Positions 45,967 to 54,214 of a stretch of DNA of 64,000 bases are shown in pieces. Within the stretch, counting starts at the first letter, position 1, and the number at the start of each line of letters is the position of its first letter. The notes below the pieces were generated by a model that saw nothing but the letters and a program-made list of their open reading frames with translations, had not been told where the DNA came from and ran no database searches. A program made the translations under genes and the position numbers. Origin of the DNA: an uncultured Ruminococcus sp. (GTDB lineage Bacteria; Bacillota; Clostridia; Oscillospirales; Ruminococcaceae); contig CAMBLM010000001.1 in assembly GCA_945868475.1 (NCBI GenBank), positions 124,001-188,000 on the forward strand, in the 5' to 3' direction.

Positions 45967-46593
45967 GTGAAAAATATAGTTGTCCTCGTTTCGGGCGGCG
46001 GAACGAATTTGCAGGCACTTATCGACTCGGAGAAAAGGGGAGAGATAAAAGGCGGAAAGATCACCTGCGTTATCTCCTCAAAACCCGATGCTTACGCCCT
46101 TGAACGTGCAAAAAAGGCTGATATCCCGACAAAAGTTATTGCTCGAAAGGAATATCCCGACAGCGTTTCCTACAGCAAGGCTCTGCTTGAAGCTCTCGAC
46201 AGCGAAAAAGCCGACCTCGTTGTGCTTGCAGGCTTTATGACTATCCTCGACGAGTGCGTGACGAAAAAATATGCCTATAAGATAATAAATGTCCACCCTG
46301 CGCTTATCCCGTCATTCTGCGGTGAGGGCTTCTACGGACTTAAAGTTCACGAAAAAGCACTTGAATACGGCGTAAAGGTCAGCGGTGCGACCATACACTT
46401 CGTCAACGAAAAGGCTGACGCAGGCGCAATTATCCTGCAGGGAACTGTCAATGTTGAAAATGACGATACACCCGAAATTCTCCAGCGCAGAATAATGGAA
46501 AATGTCGAGTGGAAGCTTCTCCCGAAAGCTGTTTCGCTCTTCTGTCAGGATAAAATAACCATCAAAGACGGAAAGGCATACGTCAATGAATGA
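45967..46593 (+). CDS. purN: Phosphoribosylglycinamide formyltransferase
   Basis: PurN, 208 residues, transfers a formyl group from 10-formyl-THF to GAR. VLVSGGGTNLQALID near the start, VVLAGFMTILDECV, INVHPALIPSF (catalytic His) and GATIHFVNEKADAGAII are present. The start codon is GTG at 45967, after AGAGGTG. Its end overlaps the methyltransferase gene by 8 bases. Confidence 0.96.
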   Translation: MKNIVVLVSGGGTNLQALIDSEKRGEIKGGKITCVISSKPDAYALERAKKADIPTKVIARKEYPDSVSYSKALLEALDSEKADLVVLAGFMTILDECVTKKYAYKIINVHPALIPSFCGEGFYGLKVHEKALEYGVKVSGATIHFVNEKADAGAIILQGTVNVENDDTPEILQRRIMENVEWKLLPKAVSLFCQDKITIKDGKAYVNE

Positions 46594-47320
46594 AGATAAA
46601 TTTTCGGGAAAGGCTGAAGACTACGACAGATACCGCCCGTCCTACCCGACCGAGCTTGTCGATTGGCTCATAGCGAAAACAAGCGCAAAAACGGTCGCAG
46701 ACATAGGCGCAGGCACGGGAAAATTCACAAAGCTGCTCATTCCGAAAGTCGAAAAGGTCATCGCAGTTGAGCCTAATGGCGATATGCTCAAAAAGCTGTA
46801 CAGAAACGTCCCGACTGCGCAGGTCATCAAAGCCCCTGCCGAAAATACGGGAATTCCCGAAGGTTCGGTCGATCTTGTGACCGCCGCAACAGCTTTCCAC
46901 TGGTTTGACGAGGAAAAGTTCAAAGCCGAGTGCAAACGCATACTTGCGCCGAACGGCAGAGTCGCAGTTATCTTCAACTCAAAGGTGGCTGACGATCTTG
47001 TCCGTGAGCGTGACGAGATAAGCCGTATCTACTGCGGCTATAAGGGTCACGCAGGCAAGCGTTCCGACAATGAGGGCGACGCTTTTTTGCGGAACGAATA
47101 CTTCGCCGAGGTCGAATATAACGAATTTGACCTCAGCGTTTCCTACGATGAGGACAGCTTTGTCGGCAACACGCTCTCACGCTCCTACGCCCTCAAACCC
47201 GACGATATCGGCTATGACGGCTACGTCTGGGAGCTTCGTCAGCTTTTCAAAAGGATGAACGATTTCGGCAGCGTGGAACTTAAATATAAAGTTACCTGTT
47301 ATCTTGGATATTTTGATTAA
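46586..47320 (+). CDS. Class I SAM-dependent methyltransferase
   Basis: A 244-residue methyltransferase of the Methyltransf_11 type. Motif I is VADIGAGTGKFTKLL, the acidic residue that follows is in VIAVEPNGDML, and PAENTGIPEGSVDLV and AFHWFDEEKFKAECKR match later motifs. The substrate is not known. It overlaps purN by 8 bases and precedes the PurO-type gene by 15 bp, so it is embedded in the purine operon, but none of the purine steps needs a methyltransferase. Its place may only reflect co-expression. Confidence 0.85.
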   Translation: MNEDKFSGKAEDYDRYRPSYPTELVDWLIAKTSAKTVADIGAGTGKFTKLLIPKVEKVIAVEPNGDMLKKLYRNVPTAQVIKAPAENTGIPEGSVDLVTAATAFHWFDEEKFKAECKRILAPNGRVAVIFNSKVADDLVRERDEISRIYCGYKGHAGKRSDNEGDAFLRNEYFAEVEYNEFDLSVSYDEDSFVGNTLSRSYALKPDDIGYDGYVWELRQLFKRMNDFGSVELKYKVTCYLGYFD

Positions 47321-47335
47321 ATTTGGAGGTACGAA

Positions 47336-48046
47336 ATGAAGAAACTTTCTATCGAAAACGAGCTTAAAGCAAATGCTTACCCGGGACGCGGAATCATCAT
47401 CGGCAAGTCCGCTGACGGTAAACACGCCGTAATTGCGTACTTTATCATGGGAAGAAGCGAAAACAGCCGCAACAGAGTTTTTCTCCCGACCGCTGACGGT
47501 ATCCGCACCGAAGCTTTCGATCCGTCAAAAATGGTCGATCCGCACCTTATCATCTATTCTCCTGTTCGTGTCCTTGACGGCATGACCATCGTAACGAACG
47601 GCGACCAGACCGACACTATCTATGACCTTATGAAAGAGGGCAAAACGTTCGAGGAATCTCTCCGCACAAGAGAGTACGAGGACGACGCTCCGAACTTCAC
47701 ACCGAGAATTTCGGGTATCGTCTGCAACAAGTGCGGTGATTATTCAATGTCTATCCTCAAATCCGCAGACGGCAACCCCGACTGCCGCGAACGCTTTACT
47801 TTCTCCTACGAAAAGCCTCTCAACGGCACAGGTCACTTTATCCATACATATATGGGCGACGGTTCACCGCTCCCAAGCTTCGAGGGCGAACCAAAGCTTG
47901 TCGATATGACCGACCTTGACATTGACGCTTTCACGGATATGGTGTGGAATTCGCTCAATGCCGACAACAAGGTTTCACTCTTTGTTCGCTATATTGAACT
48001 TGCAACGGGCGAGTCTGATACAAGGATCGTCAACAAAAACGGCTGA
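47336..48046 (+). CDS. purO: IMP cyclohydrolase, PurO-like
   Basis: A 236-residue member of the IMP cyclohydrolase family (PF07826) first known from archaeal PurO. It should close FAICAR into IMP, the last step of the pathway. Visible are NAYPGRGIIIGKSADGK, YFIMGRSENSRNRVF and FTPRISGIV. Most bacteria use the N-terminal half of a bifunctional PurH for this step; the next gene lacks that half, which supports this assignment. GGAGG precedes the ATG. Confidence 0.88.
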   Translation: MKKLSIENELKANAYPGRGIIIGKSADGKHAVIAYFIMGRSENSRNRVFLPTADGIRTEAFDPSKMVDPHLIIYSPVRVLDGMTIVTNGDQTDTIYDLMKEGKTFEESLRTREYEDDAPNFTPRISGIVCNKCGDYSMSILKSADGNPDCRERFTFSYEKPLNGTGHFIHTYMGDGSPLPSFEGEPKLVDMTDLDIDAFTDMVWNSLNADNKVSLFVRYIELATGESDTRIVNKNG

Positions 48047-48070
48047 TAATATTTGAAAGGAATACGAATT

Positions 48071-49252
48071 ATGAACGAAATGCAGCTTAAATACGGATGC
48101 AACCCCAATCAGAAGCCATCAAGAATTTTTATGCAGGACGGTTCTGACCTTCCTATCGAAGTCCTCAACGGCAAGCCGGGATATATCAACCTCCTCGATG
48201 CTTTCAACGGCTGGCAGCTTGTCCGTGAACTCAAAAAGGCAACGGGACTCTGCGCAGCAACATCTTTCAAGCACGTTTCACCTGCAGGCGCAGCAGTAGG
48301 ACTTCCTCTTTCCGATACGCTCAGGAAAATTTACTGGGTGGACGACCTCGGCGAGCTTTCACCGCTTGCCTGCGCTTATGCAAGAGCAAGAGGTGCTGAC
48401 AGAATGTCCTCTTACGGTGATTTTATCGCTCTTTCCGATGTCTGCGACGTTTGCACAGCAAAGATGATACAGCGCGAAGTTTCCGACGGCGTTATCGCTC
48501 CCGGCTACACAGACGAAGCTCTCGAAATTCTCAGATCCAAGAGAAAAGGCACATACAACATCATCAAGATCGATGAGAATTATAAGCCTGCACCTATCGA
48601 AACAAAGCAGGTGTTCGGCGTAACATTTGAGCAGGGCAGAAACGAACTTCCTATCGACAACGCTCTCCTTGAAAATATCGTAACAAGCAACAAGGATATC
48701 CCCGATGAAAAGAAGCGCGATCTCCTTATCTCGCTTATCGTCCTCAAATATACACAGTCCAACTCAGTATGCTATGTTAAGGACGGTCAGGCTGTCGGCA
48801 TCGGCGCAGGTCAGCAGTCGAGGATCCACTGCACACGTCTTGCAGGTCAGAAAGCCGATAACTGGTGGCTCCGTCAGTCCCCGAAGGTACTCGGACTTGA
48901 CTTCATCGACGGGATCCGCCGTGCAGACCGCGATAATGCCATCGATGTTTATATGTCCCCCGATGAGTATATGGACGTTCTCGCAGACGGTGCTTGGCAG
49001 AAAATTTTCAAGACAAAGCCCGAAATTTTCACCGCAGAGGAAAAGCGCGCTTGGCTCGATCAGAACACAGGTGTTTGCCTTGGCTCGGATGCATTCTTCC
49101 CATTCGGCGACAATATCGAACGCGCACACAAGAGCGGTGTAGAATACATTGCACAGCCGGGCGGCTCTATCCGTGACGATAACGTTATCGATACCTGCAA
49201 CAAGTACAATATCGCAATGGCATTCACAGGGATCCGCCTTTTCCACCACTGA
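48071..49252 (+). CDS. purH: Stand-alone AICAR transformylase
   Basis: A 393-residue protein covering only the formyltransferase half of PurH; the MGS-like IMP cyclohydrolase half (about 200 residues) is absent. It formylates AICAR with 10-formyl-THF. Conserved LKYGCNPNQKPSR, TSFKHVSPAGAAVG, VLKYTQSNSVCYVKDGQAVG (substrate-binding Lys and Asn region) and GAGQQSRIHCTRLAGQKAD are present. The ATG at 48071 follows AAAGGAA. It works with the PurO-like protein upstream. The symbol is used for the AICARFT half only. Confidence 0.92.
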   Translation: MNEMQLKYGCNPNQKPSRIFMQDGSDLPIEVLNGKPGYINLLDAFNGWQLVRELKKATGLCAATSFKHVSPAGAAVGLPLSDTLRKIYWVDDLGELSPLACAYARARGADRMSSYGDFIALSDVCDVCTAKMIQREVSDGVIAPGYTDEALEILRSKRKGTYNIIKIDENYKPAPIETKQVFGVTFEQGRNELPIDNALLENIVTSNKDIPDEKKRDLLISLIVLKYTQSNSVCYVKDGQAVGIGAGQQSRIHCTRLAGQKADNWWLRQSPKVLGLDFIDGIRRADRDNAIDVYMSPDEYMDVLADGAWQKIFKTKPEIFTAEEKRAWLDQNTGVCLGSDAFFPFGDNIERAHKSGVEYIAQPGGSIRDDNVIDTCNKYNIAMAFTGIRLFHH

Positions 49253-49255
49253 TTC

Positions 49256-49475
49256 AATGCGTAATTCGTAATGCGTAATTTTTGATAACACACAAAATTT
49301 ACTGTAGGGGACGGGTTTTTCGTCCCGTTAAAACGCATCTTCCAATAAAAAAACGTAGGGGCGGATTCCATATCCGCCCGTTACAAAATGTGGTTTTTCG
49401 TTAGGAAAATAATTTTATCCTATTCAAACTCAGAATTTCGGAACAACTTTCGGAACATAAAAATAATTCCGAATT
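49256..49475. repeat. Intergenic heptamer-armed element 10
   Basis: The left arm 49256-49280 is AATGCGT, AATTCGT, AATGCGT, AATT. The right arm is only AATTCCGAATT at 49465-49475 (G class), so this copy is mismatched or eroded. Inside are GGGACGGGTTTTTCGTCCC (near 49309-49327) and, in the opposite orientation to elements 3 and 6, GGGCGGAT/ATCCGCCC (near 49359-49379). It splits the purine cluster. Confidence 0.7.
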
Positions 49476-49498
49476 AATTTAAGGGGGTAAATGACATA

Positions 49499-50242
49499 AT
49501 GAACAAAAAATTTATGACTGTAACAGCGTTCGCAGCTGCTTTGCTTATGCTCACAAGCTGCGGAACGTCCGACAATAGCAATACCGAGGAAACAGAAGCT
49601 TCAGCGACCGTCAGCGAGCAGACTGAAGAAGTAACTGCTTCGGAGATATCCGATGAAACCGAAGCTGAAACTGAGGCAGAAACCGAAGAAACCGTTTCCG
49701 AAACAGAAGAAACAGCTGGCGATGCTACACAGCTCAGCTCTTTCAGCGGCGATTTTTACACTTTCACGGCAGATACATCAAAGTGGGTCGATTTCAGCGA
49801 ATATAAGCAGCTCGTTGCGGAAGCAGCAGAAAGCCTTGACAATGGAATTGACCTTACCGCAGAGGATTATAACGAGCTTTGCGATGTTATGTATATGTAT
49901 TCCGATGTTTCAAAAAGTGCAAACGTGAACGTTGTTTCCACAGATCTTGGCGTTGATATGGATATGGATGCCGAAGCTGTAGGACCGCTTATGGCTGATA
50001 GTTTCGACGCTGTTGAGGGATATAAATGCGACAGCTGGGAGAGTGTGACCATCAACGGCGAAAATGCTCTCAAACTCGTTATTTCTGCCGATGTTGGCGG
50101 AAGCAAGACAAATATGGTGCAGTATCAGCTCATCAAGGGCGGAAAGCAGGTCGTTTTTACCCTTACTGTTGTTGATGCAGATGCAGACGATACGCTTCTT
50201 GCGGATTTTGATGCGCTTGTAAATACGGTCGTTCTGAACTAA
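49499..50242 (+). CDS. Lipoprotein with acidic linker, inside the purine cluster
   Basis: A 247-residue lipoprotein. The signal peptide MNKKFMTVTAFAAALLMLTS ends in lipobox LTSC. Residues 28-75 are a low-complexity Glu/Thr/Ser linker. The last about 170 residues form a globular domain rich in Asp, Val and Ser (for example ADVGGSKTNMVQYQLIKGG) that I do not recognise. AAGGGGG precedes the ATG. It lies between the AICAR transformylase gene and purD, after a repeat element, and has no evident purine role. It may have been inserted there with the repeat. Confidence 0.8.
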   Translation: MNKKFMTVTAFAAALLMLTSCGTSDNSNTEETEASATVSEQTEEVTASEISDETEAETEAETEETVSETEETAGDATQLSSFSGDFYTFTADTSKWVDFSEYKQLVAEAAESLDNGIDLTAEDYNELCDVMYMYSDVSKSANVNVVSTDLGVDMDMDAEAVGPLMADSFDAVEGYKCDSWESVTINGENALKLVISADVGGSKTNMVQYQLIKGGKQVVFTLTVVDADADDTLLADFDALVNTVVLN

Positions 50243-50293
50243 TTGACCGCAGTGTGGATATGCTTACCATTTTATAAAAAAGGACTGATAAAA

Positions 50294-51568
50294 ATGAAAA
50301 TATTAGTAGTTGGCGGCGGCGGCCGTGAACACGCCATTATAATGAAGCTTGCAGAGAGCAAGCGTGTCGAAAAGCTCTACTGCACCCCGGGCAACGGCGG
50401 TATCTCACGCTATGCCGAGTGCTTCAATGTCGGTGCGACAGATATTGACGGAGTTGTTGCTCTTGCAAAGCAGCTCAAAGTCGATATGGTAGTCGTTGCT
50501 CCTGACGATCCGCTTGTTCTCGGAATGGTAGATGCTCTCAATGCAGAGGGCTTCATGACATTCGGACCGAACAAGGCTGCCGCTATCATCGAGGGCAGCA
50601 AGGTTTTCTCCAAGGACCTTATGAAGAAATACAATATTCCTACTGCAAAGTATGAAACCTTTACAGACAGTGCATCTGCCATTGCTTACCTCAAAGAGCA
50701 GAACAGCTATCCCGCAGTTATCAAGGCTGACGGCCTTGCACTTGGAAAGGGCGTAATAATTGCACAGAACGAGGAAGAAGCTGTTGAAGCGGTCAAGTCA
50801 ATGATCGACGGAAAGCAGTTCGGTGAAAGCAGCTCGACTGTCGTTATCGAGGAATTCCTCACAGGTCCTGAAATTTCCGTCCTCTCGTTTACAGACGGCA
50901 AGACAGTCGTTCCGATGATCTCCTCAATGGATCATAAGCGCGCACTCGATGGCGACAAGGGTCTTAATACGGGCGGTATGGGAACTATTGCTCCTAACCC
51001 GTTCTATACCGAAGCCGTTGCAAAGGAATGTATGGAAAATATCTTCCTCCCGACAATGAATGCAATGAACGCCGAGGGCAGAAAGTTCAAGGGCTGCCTC
51101 TATTTCGGACTTATGGCAACACCAAAGGGCGTCAAAGTTATCGAGTACAACTGCCGCTTCGGCGATCCAGAAACTCAGGTCGTTCTTCCGCTCCTCGATA
51201 CGGACCTTTGCGATATCTTCGAGGCAGTTTATAACGAAAAGCTCTCCGACCTCGATATCAAGTGGAAAAACGAGTGCTGTTCCTGCGTAATTATGGCAAG
51301 CGGCGGCTATCCGCAGAGCTATAAAAAGGGAATCGAAATGCACGGTATGGACGAAAAGGGTCAGGTCGATGGCGTTTTCGTTTACCATGCAGGCACAAAG
51401 TTCGAGAACGGCAGGTTCTATACCAACGGCGGACGTGTTATCGGCGTAACAGCAACGGGCGAAACTCTCCAAGCCGCACTCGATAAGTCCTACGAGGGTG
51501 TAAAGAAAATCACCTTTGAAGGCGCACACTACCGCAAGGATATCGGACAGAAAGCACTCTCTAAATAA
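50294..51568 (+). CDS. purD: Phosphoribosylamine-glycine ligase
   Basis: PurD, 424 residues, joins phosphoribosylamine and glycine with ATP to form GAR. It starts MKILVVGGGGREHAIIMKLA; the ATP-grasp region includes PAVIKADGLALGKGVIIAQN, FLTGPEISVLSFTDG, GLNTGGMGTIAPNPF and YNCRFGDPETQVVLPLL. The ATG at 50294 is used because AAAAAGGA lies upstream; the frame is open 17 codons further. It is the last purine gene in the window. Its TAA stop overlaps the first heptamer of a repeat. Confidence 0.97.
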   Translation: MKILVVGGGGREHAIIMKLAESKRVEKLYCTPGNGGISRYAECFNVGATDIDGVVALAKQLKVDMVVVAPDDPLVLGMVDALNAEGFMTFGPNKAAAIIEGSKVFSKDLMKKYNIPTAKYETFTDSASAIAYLKEQNSYPAVIKADGLALGKGVIIAQNEEEAVEAVKSMIDGKQFGESSSTVVIEEFLTGPEISVLSFTDGKTVVPMISSMDHKRALDGDKGLNTGGMGTIAPNPFYTEAVAKECMENIFLPTMNAMNAEGRKFKGCLYFGLMATPKGVKVIEYNCRFGDPETQVVLPLLDTDLCDIFEAVYNEKLSDLDIKWKNECCSCVIMASGGYPQSYKKGIEMHGMDEKGQVDGVFVYHAGTKFENGRFYTNGGRVIGVTATGETLQAALDKSYEGVKKITFEGAHYRKDIGQKALSK

Positions 51569-51802
51569 TTCGGAATTAAGAATTCGGAATTCGGAATTAT
51601 TTTTGCTCCGAAAATTTACGAATAAAGACAAAACTTTCATAGTGATAGGTTTTTCGTTCCGAATTGCATAAAGATATTTTCAAGAAAATATCTTAATAAA
51701 TAAACCTGTTTTCAAAGCATCAATGAATGTCCCTTGAAAACAGGTTTTTTATTACGAAAAAGCGAAACCTAATTCCGAATTCCGCATTCCGAATTCCGAA
51801 TT
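51567..51802. repeat. Intergenic heptamer-armed element 11 (G class); encodes the trxB tail
   Basis: The left arm 51567-51598 is AATTCGG, AATTAAG, AATTCGG, AATTCGG, AATT. The right arm 51771-51802 is the inverted array with CATTCCG. Both ends touch stop codons (purD TAA, trxB TAG). Two hairpins lie inside. Confidence 0.82.
51671..51750. terminator. Two hairpins between purD and trxB
   Basis: AAGATATTTT/AAAATATCTT (51671-51694) and AAACCTGTTTTCAA/TTGAAAACAGGTTT (51702-51747), the second followed by Ts. The second is a good bidirectional terminator for the two convergent genes. Confidence 0.8.
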
Positions 51803-52704
51803 CTCAAAAATCGCTCCGCGCTATGAATACTGTTCGCACCGTCTGCCGCCGCAGTTATCAGCTGCTTCATAGGCTTGGCGCGAACATCACCTGCTGCGAA
51901 AATTCCGCCTGCCGAGGTTATACAATCTTCGCCTGCAACAACATATCCACTCTCGTTAAGCTTGACCAAATCCTTTAAAGGTTCGGTTGCAGGTCTTGAA
52001 CCCACAGCAATGAATACACCATCGATGTGAAGGCTTTCTTCTTTACAGTTTTGAGTATAGCGGATAAAAGATATCTTTTCACCGCCAACCACTTCCTTGA
52101 CCTCAGCATTAAGAATAAAGTGGATATTTTTCGTTCCTTTGGCTTTTTGGCAAAGCGTTTTATTTGCCCTTAATTCATTACGACGGTGGATAACATAAAC
52201 TTCCGATGCTATCGGAGCAAGGAAAAGCGCGTCACCGAGTGCGCTGTCACCGCCGCCTATCACGGCGACGACCTTGTTCGTGTAAAATGCACCGTCGCAT
52301 ACCGCACAGTAGGAAACCCCCTTGCCCGAAAATCGTTCAAGTCCCGTGATGTCGGGTTTTATCGGCTCTGTCCCTGCCGCATATACTACAGTTTTTGCCT
52401 GTAAAGGCTCTCCGCTTTGCAGTAATATTTTGTATATTCCATTGTCAGAAACGATCTTTACGGCTTCGCCCTCGATGAATTTCGTGCCAAGAGCCTGCGC
52501 ATGACGGCGGAATTTCATTCCAAGTTCAAAACCGCTTTCGCCATACAGTCCGAGATAGTTGTCAACACGACTGCTGCCCGATATCTGTCCGACGCTTCCG
52601 CCGATCTTGTCTATGACTGCATAATTTAACTGAGCGCGCCCTGCATAGACTGCGGCGGATAGTCCTGCCGCTCCGCTTCCAACTATAATCGTATCACAGA
52701 TCAT
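51769..52704 (-). CDS. trxB: Thioredoxin reductase
   Basis: A 311-residue FAD-dependent reductase of the thioredoxin-reductase family. FAD motif GSGAAGLSAAVYAGRA is at the start, the redox cysteines are in SYCAVCDGAFY, and the NADPH motif is VAVIGGGDSALGDAL. It reduces thioredoxin with NADPH. The final residues RIRNSECGIRN and the stop codon come from the inverted heptamer arm of the downstream repeat; the family normally ends near LLRA, so the tail is an addition. It is convergent with purD and monocistronic. Confidence 0.93.
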   Translation of the reverse strand: MICDTIIVGSGAAGLSAAVYAGRAQLNYAVIDKIGGSVGQISGSSRVDNYLGLYGESGFELGMKFRRHAQALGTKFIEGEAVKIVSDNGIYKILLQSGEPLQAKTVVYAAGTEPIKPDITGLERFSGKGVSYCAVCDGAFYTNKVVAVIGGGDSALGDALFLAPIASEVYVIHRRNELRANKTLCQKAKGTKNIHFILNAEVKEVVGGEKISFIRYTQNCKEESLHIDGVFIAVGSRPATEPLKDLVKLNESGYVVAGEDCITSAGGIFAAGDVRAKPMKQLITAAADGANSIHSAERFLRIRNSECGIRN

Positions 52705-52779
52705 ATAAAATCCTCCGAATAAATAGGCTTTTTAACTTTATTTTGTCCGAAAAATCAATAAATATTTCGTCGTCTAATC

Positions 52780-52808
52780 TTTACAAATGAAGAAAAAGGT
52801 GCTATAAT
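52780..52808 (+). promoter_or_regulatory. Promoter of the AI-2E family transporter gene
   Basis: TTTACA (52780-52785) and TATAAT (52803-52808) with a 17-bp spacer. Confidence 0.7.
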
Positions 52809-52852
52809 AAAAGTAAGTTTATTGTAACCACATGATACAAAAGGACGTATTT

Positions 52853-54166
52853 ATGAAGATAGAACAAAATCAAAAATATCTAACGATCTCATTTTACACA
52901 GTCGTTACATTTGCAATTTGTCTGCTCCTTATTGTCATAGTTCAGAAATTCAGCGTTATAAGCGGCGCACTGGCTTCATTTGCGAAGGTCATCGCGCCCG
53001 TGACGTGGGGCATTGTTATAGCATATATCGTCAATCCGCTGATGAAATTTTTCGGGCGTGTTTTCGGAAAATGCTTCGAGCGGAAAAAGCCGCGGAGAAA
53101 GCTTGTGCGTTCGCTCAGTGTTGCATTCGGACTGCTTACTCTTCTTGCTGTACTCTTTGCGATCGTTGCTGTGCTTTTGCCTCAGGTCGTTGAGAGCGTC
53201 ATTGGACTGGCAAGGAATTTCAACACTTATCTGAATAATTTTGAAAGCTGGATATATAAATTTGTCGAGGATTATCCCGATATCTACAGCTTTGTGCAGA
53301 CGCAGTTCGATAATCTTCAGCCGAAGCTGACCGATTTTATCAACAGTGTCGTTCCGAAGCTCGGAGAGTGGGCTATTAAGTTCAAAGACGGCGCACTCGG
53401 CTTCATCGGCGGTCTGAAAGACTTTGTTATCGGCTTTATCGTTGCAATATATCTCCTTTTCAGCAAGGAAAAGTTTATCGCCCAGATGCGGAAGTTTGTT
53501 GCGGCTGTTCTGCCCGAGGGCGGAAAAAAAGCTGTCTACGGCGTTGCAGCGCGCACGAATAAAATGCTCGGCGGCTTCATTTCGGGCAAGCTTATCGACT
53601 CGACCATTATAGGTATCTTAACATTTATCTGTATGTCGATAATGAAAATGGACTTCGTTGCACTTATCAGCGTTGTTGTCGGTGTTACGAACATAATCCC
53701 GTTCTTCGGTCCGTTCATCGGCGCGATACCGAGCGCATTTCTGCTGCTCGTTGCCGCTCCAAGACAGGTAATTCCGTTCGTTATCTTCATTTTTATCTTA
53801 CAGCAGTTTGATGGAAATATCTTAGGCCCGAAGATCCTCGGCGACTCAACGGGACTTTCGCCGTTCTGGGTAATGTTCGCTATCTTTGTAGGCGGAGGCA
53901 TGTTCGGCTTCGCAGGAATGATACTCGGCGTTCCTATTTTTGCAGTGATTTATTCTCTCGTCCGCGATTTTGTCAATTATCTTCTCGAACGAAGAGGACT
54001 TTCGACACGAACCCTCGATTACTGCGCGAACGATGTACCTGTCGATGATGAAAAAAAGAACATAATGCATAAGCCGCTTTCGGCTATGTTTAAATTTAGC
54101 AAAAAGAACGACTCGGAAAAGCCGAAAAAAGACGATGAAAATTCGTCCGATGATAAAAAAGACTGA
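52853..54166 (+). CDS. AI-2E family transporter (PerM/YdbO type)
   Basis: A 437-residue membrane protein of the AI-2E/PerM family. Seven to eight hydrophobic segments are visible (TISFYTVVTFAICLLLIVIV near the start, SVAFGLLTLLAVLFAIVAVL, and a C-terminal cluster VGVTNIIPFFGPFIGAIPSA, GGGMFGFAGMILGVPIFAVI). The family is named for autoinducer-2 export, but members also move other solutes or ions, so the substrate is open. A charged cytoplasmic tail ends the protein. nadA starts 48 bp downstream of its stop and may share the transcript. Confidence 0.88.
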   Translation: MKIEQNQKYLTISFYTVVTFAICLLLIVIVQKFSVISGALASFAKVIAPVTWGIVIAYIVNPLMKFFGRVFGKCFERKKPRRKLVRSLSVAFGLLTLLAVLFAIVAVLLPQVVESVIGLARNFNTYLNNFESWIYKFVEDYPDIYSFVQTQFDNLQPKLTDFINSVVPKLGEWAIKFKDGALGFIGGLKDFVIGFIVAIYLLFSKEKFIAQMRKFVAAVLPEGGKKAVYGVAARTNKMLGGFISGKLIDSTIIGILTFICMSIMKMDFVALISVVVGVTNIIPFFGPFIGAIPSAFLLLVAAPRQVIPFVIFIFILQQFDGNILGPKILGDSTGLSPFWVMFAIFVGGGMFGFAGMILGVPIFAVIYSLVRDFVNYLLERRGLSTRTLDYCANDVPVDDEKKNIMHKPLSAMFKFSKKNDSEKPKKDDENSSDDKKD

Positions 54167-54214
54167 TAAAGCGGTCTTGTGAGTTTAGGAATTCAAACTC
54201 GGAAAGGGAAGTTT

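Noticed and set aside
44745-46064. A 439-codon minus-strand frame antisense to purM
   Set aside because: It lies antisense to clearly conserved purM; its product is rich in Cys, Val and Asn with no family features, as expected of a shadow frame.
1444-51802. CRISPR-like arrays made of the heptamer repeats
   Set aside because: The repeats are 7 bp, directly adjacent and without spacers; no cas genes are present.
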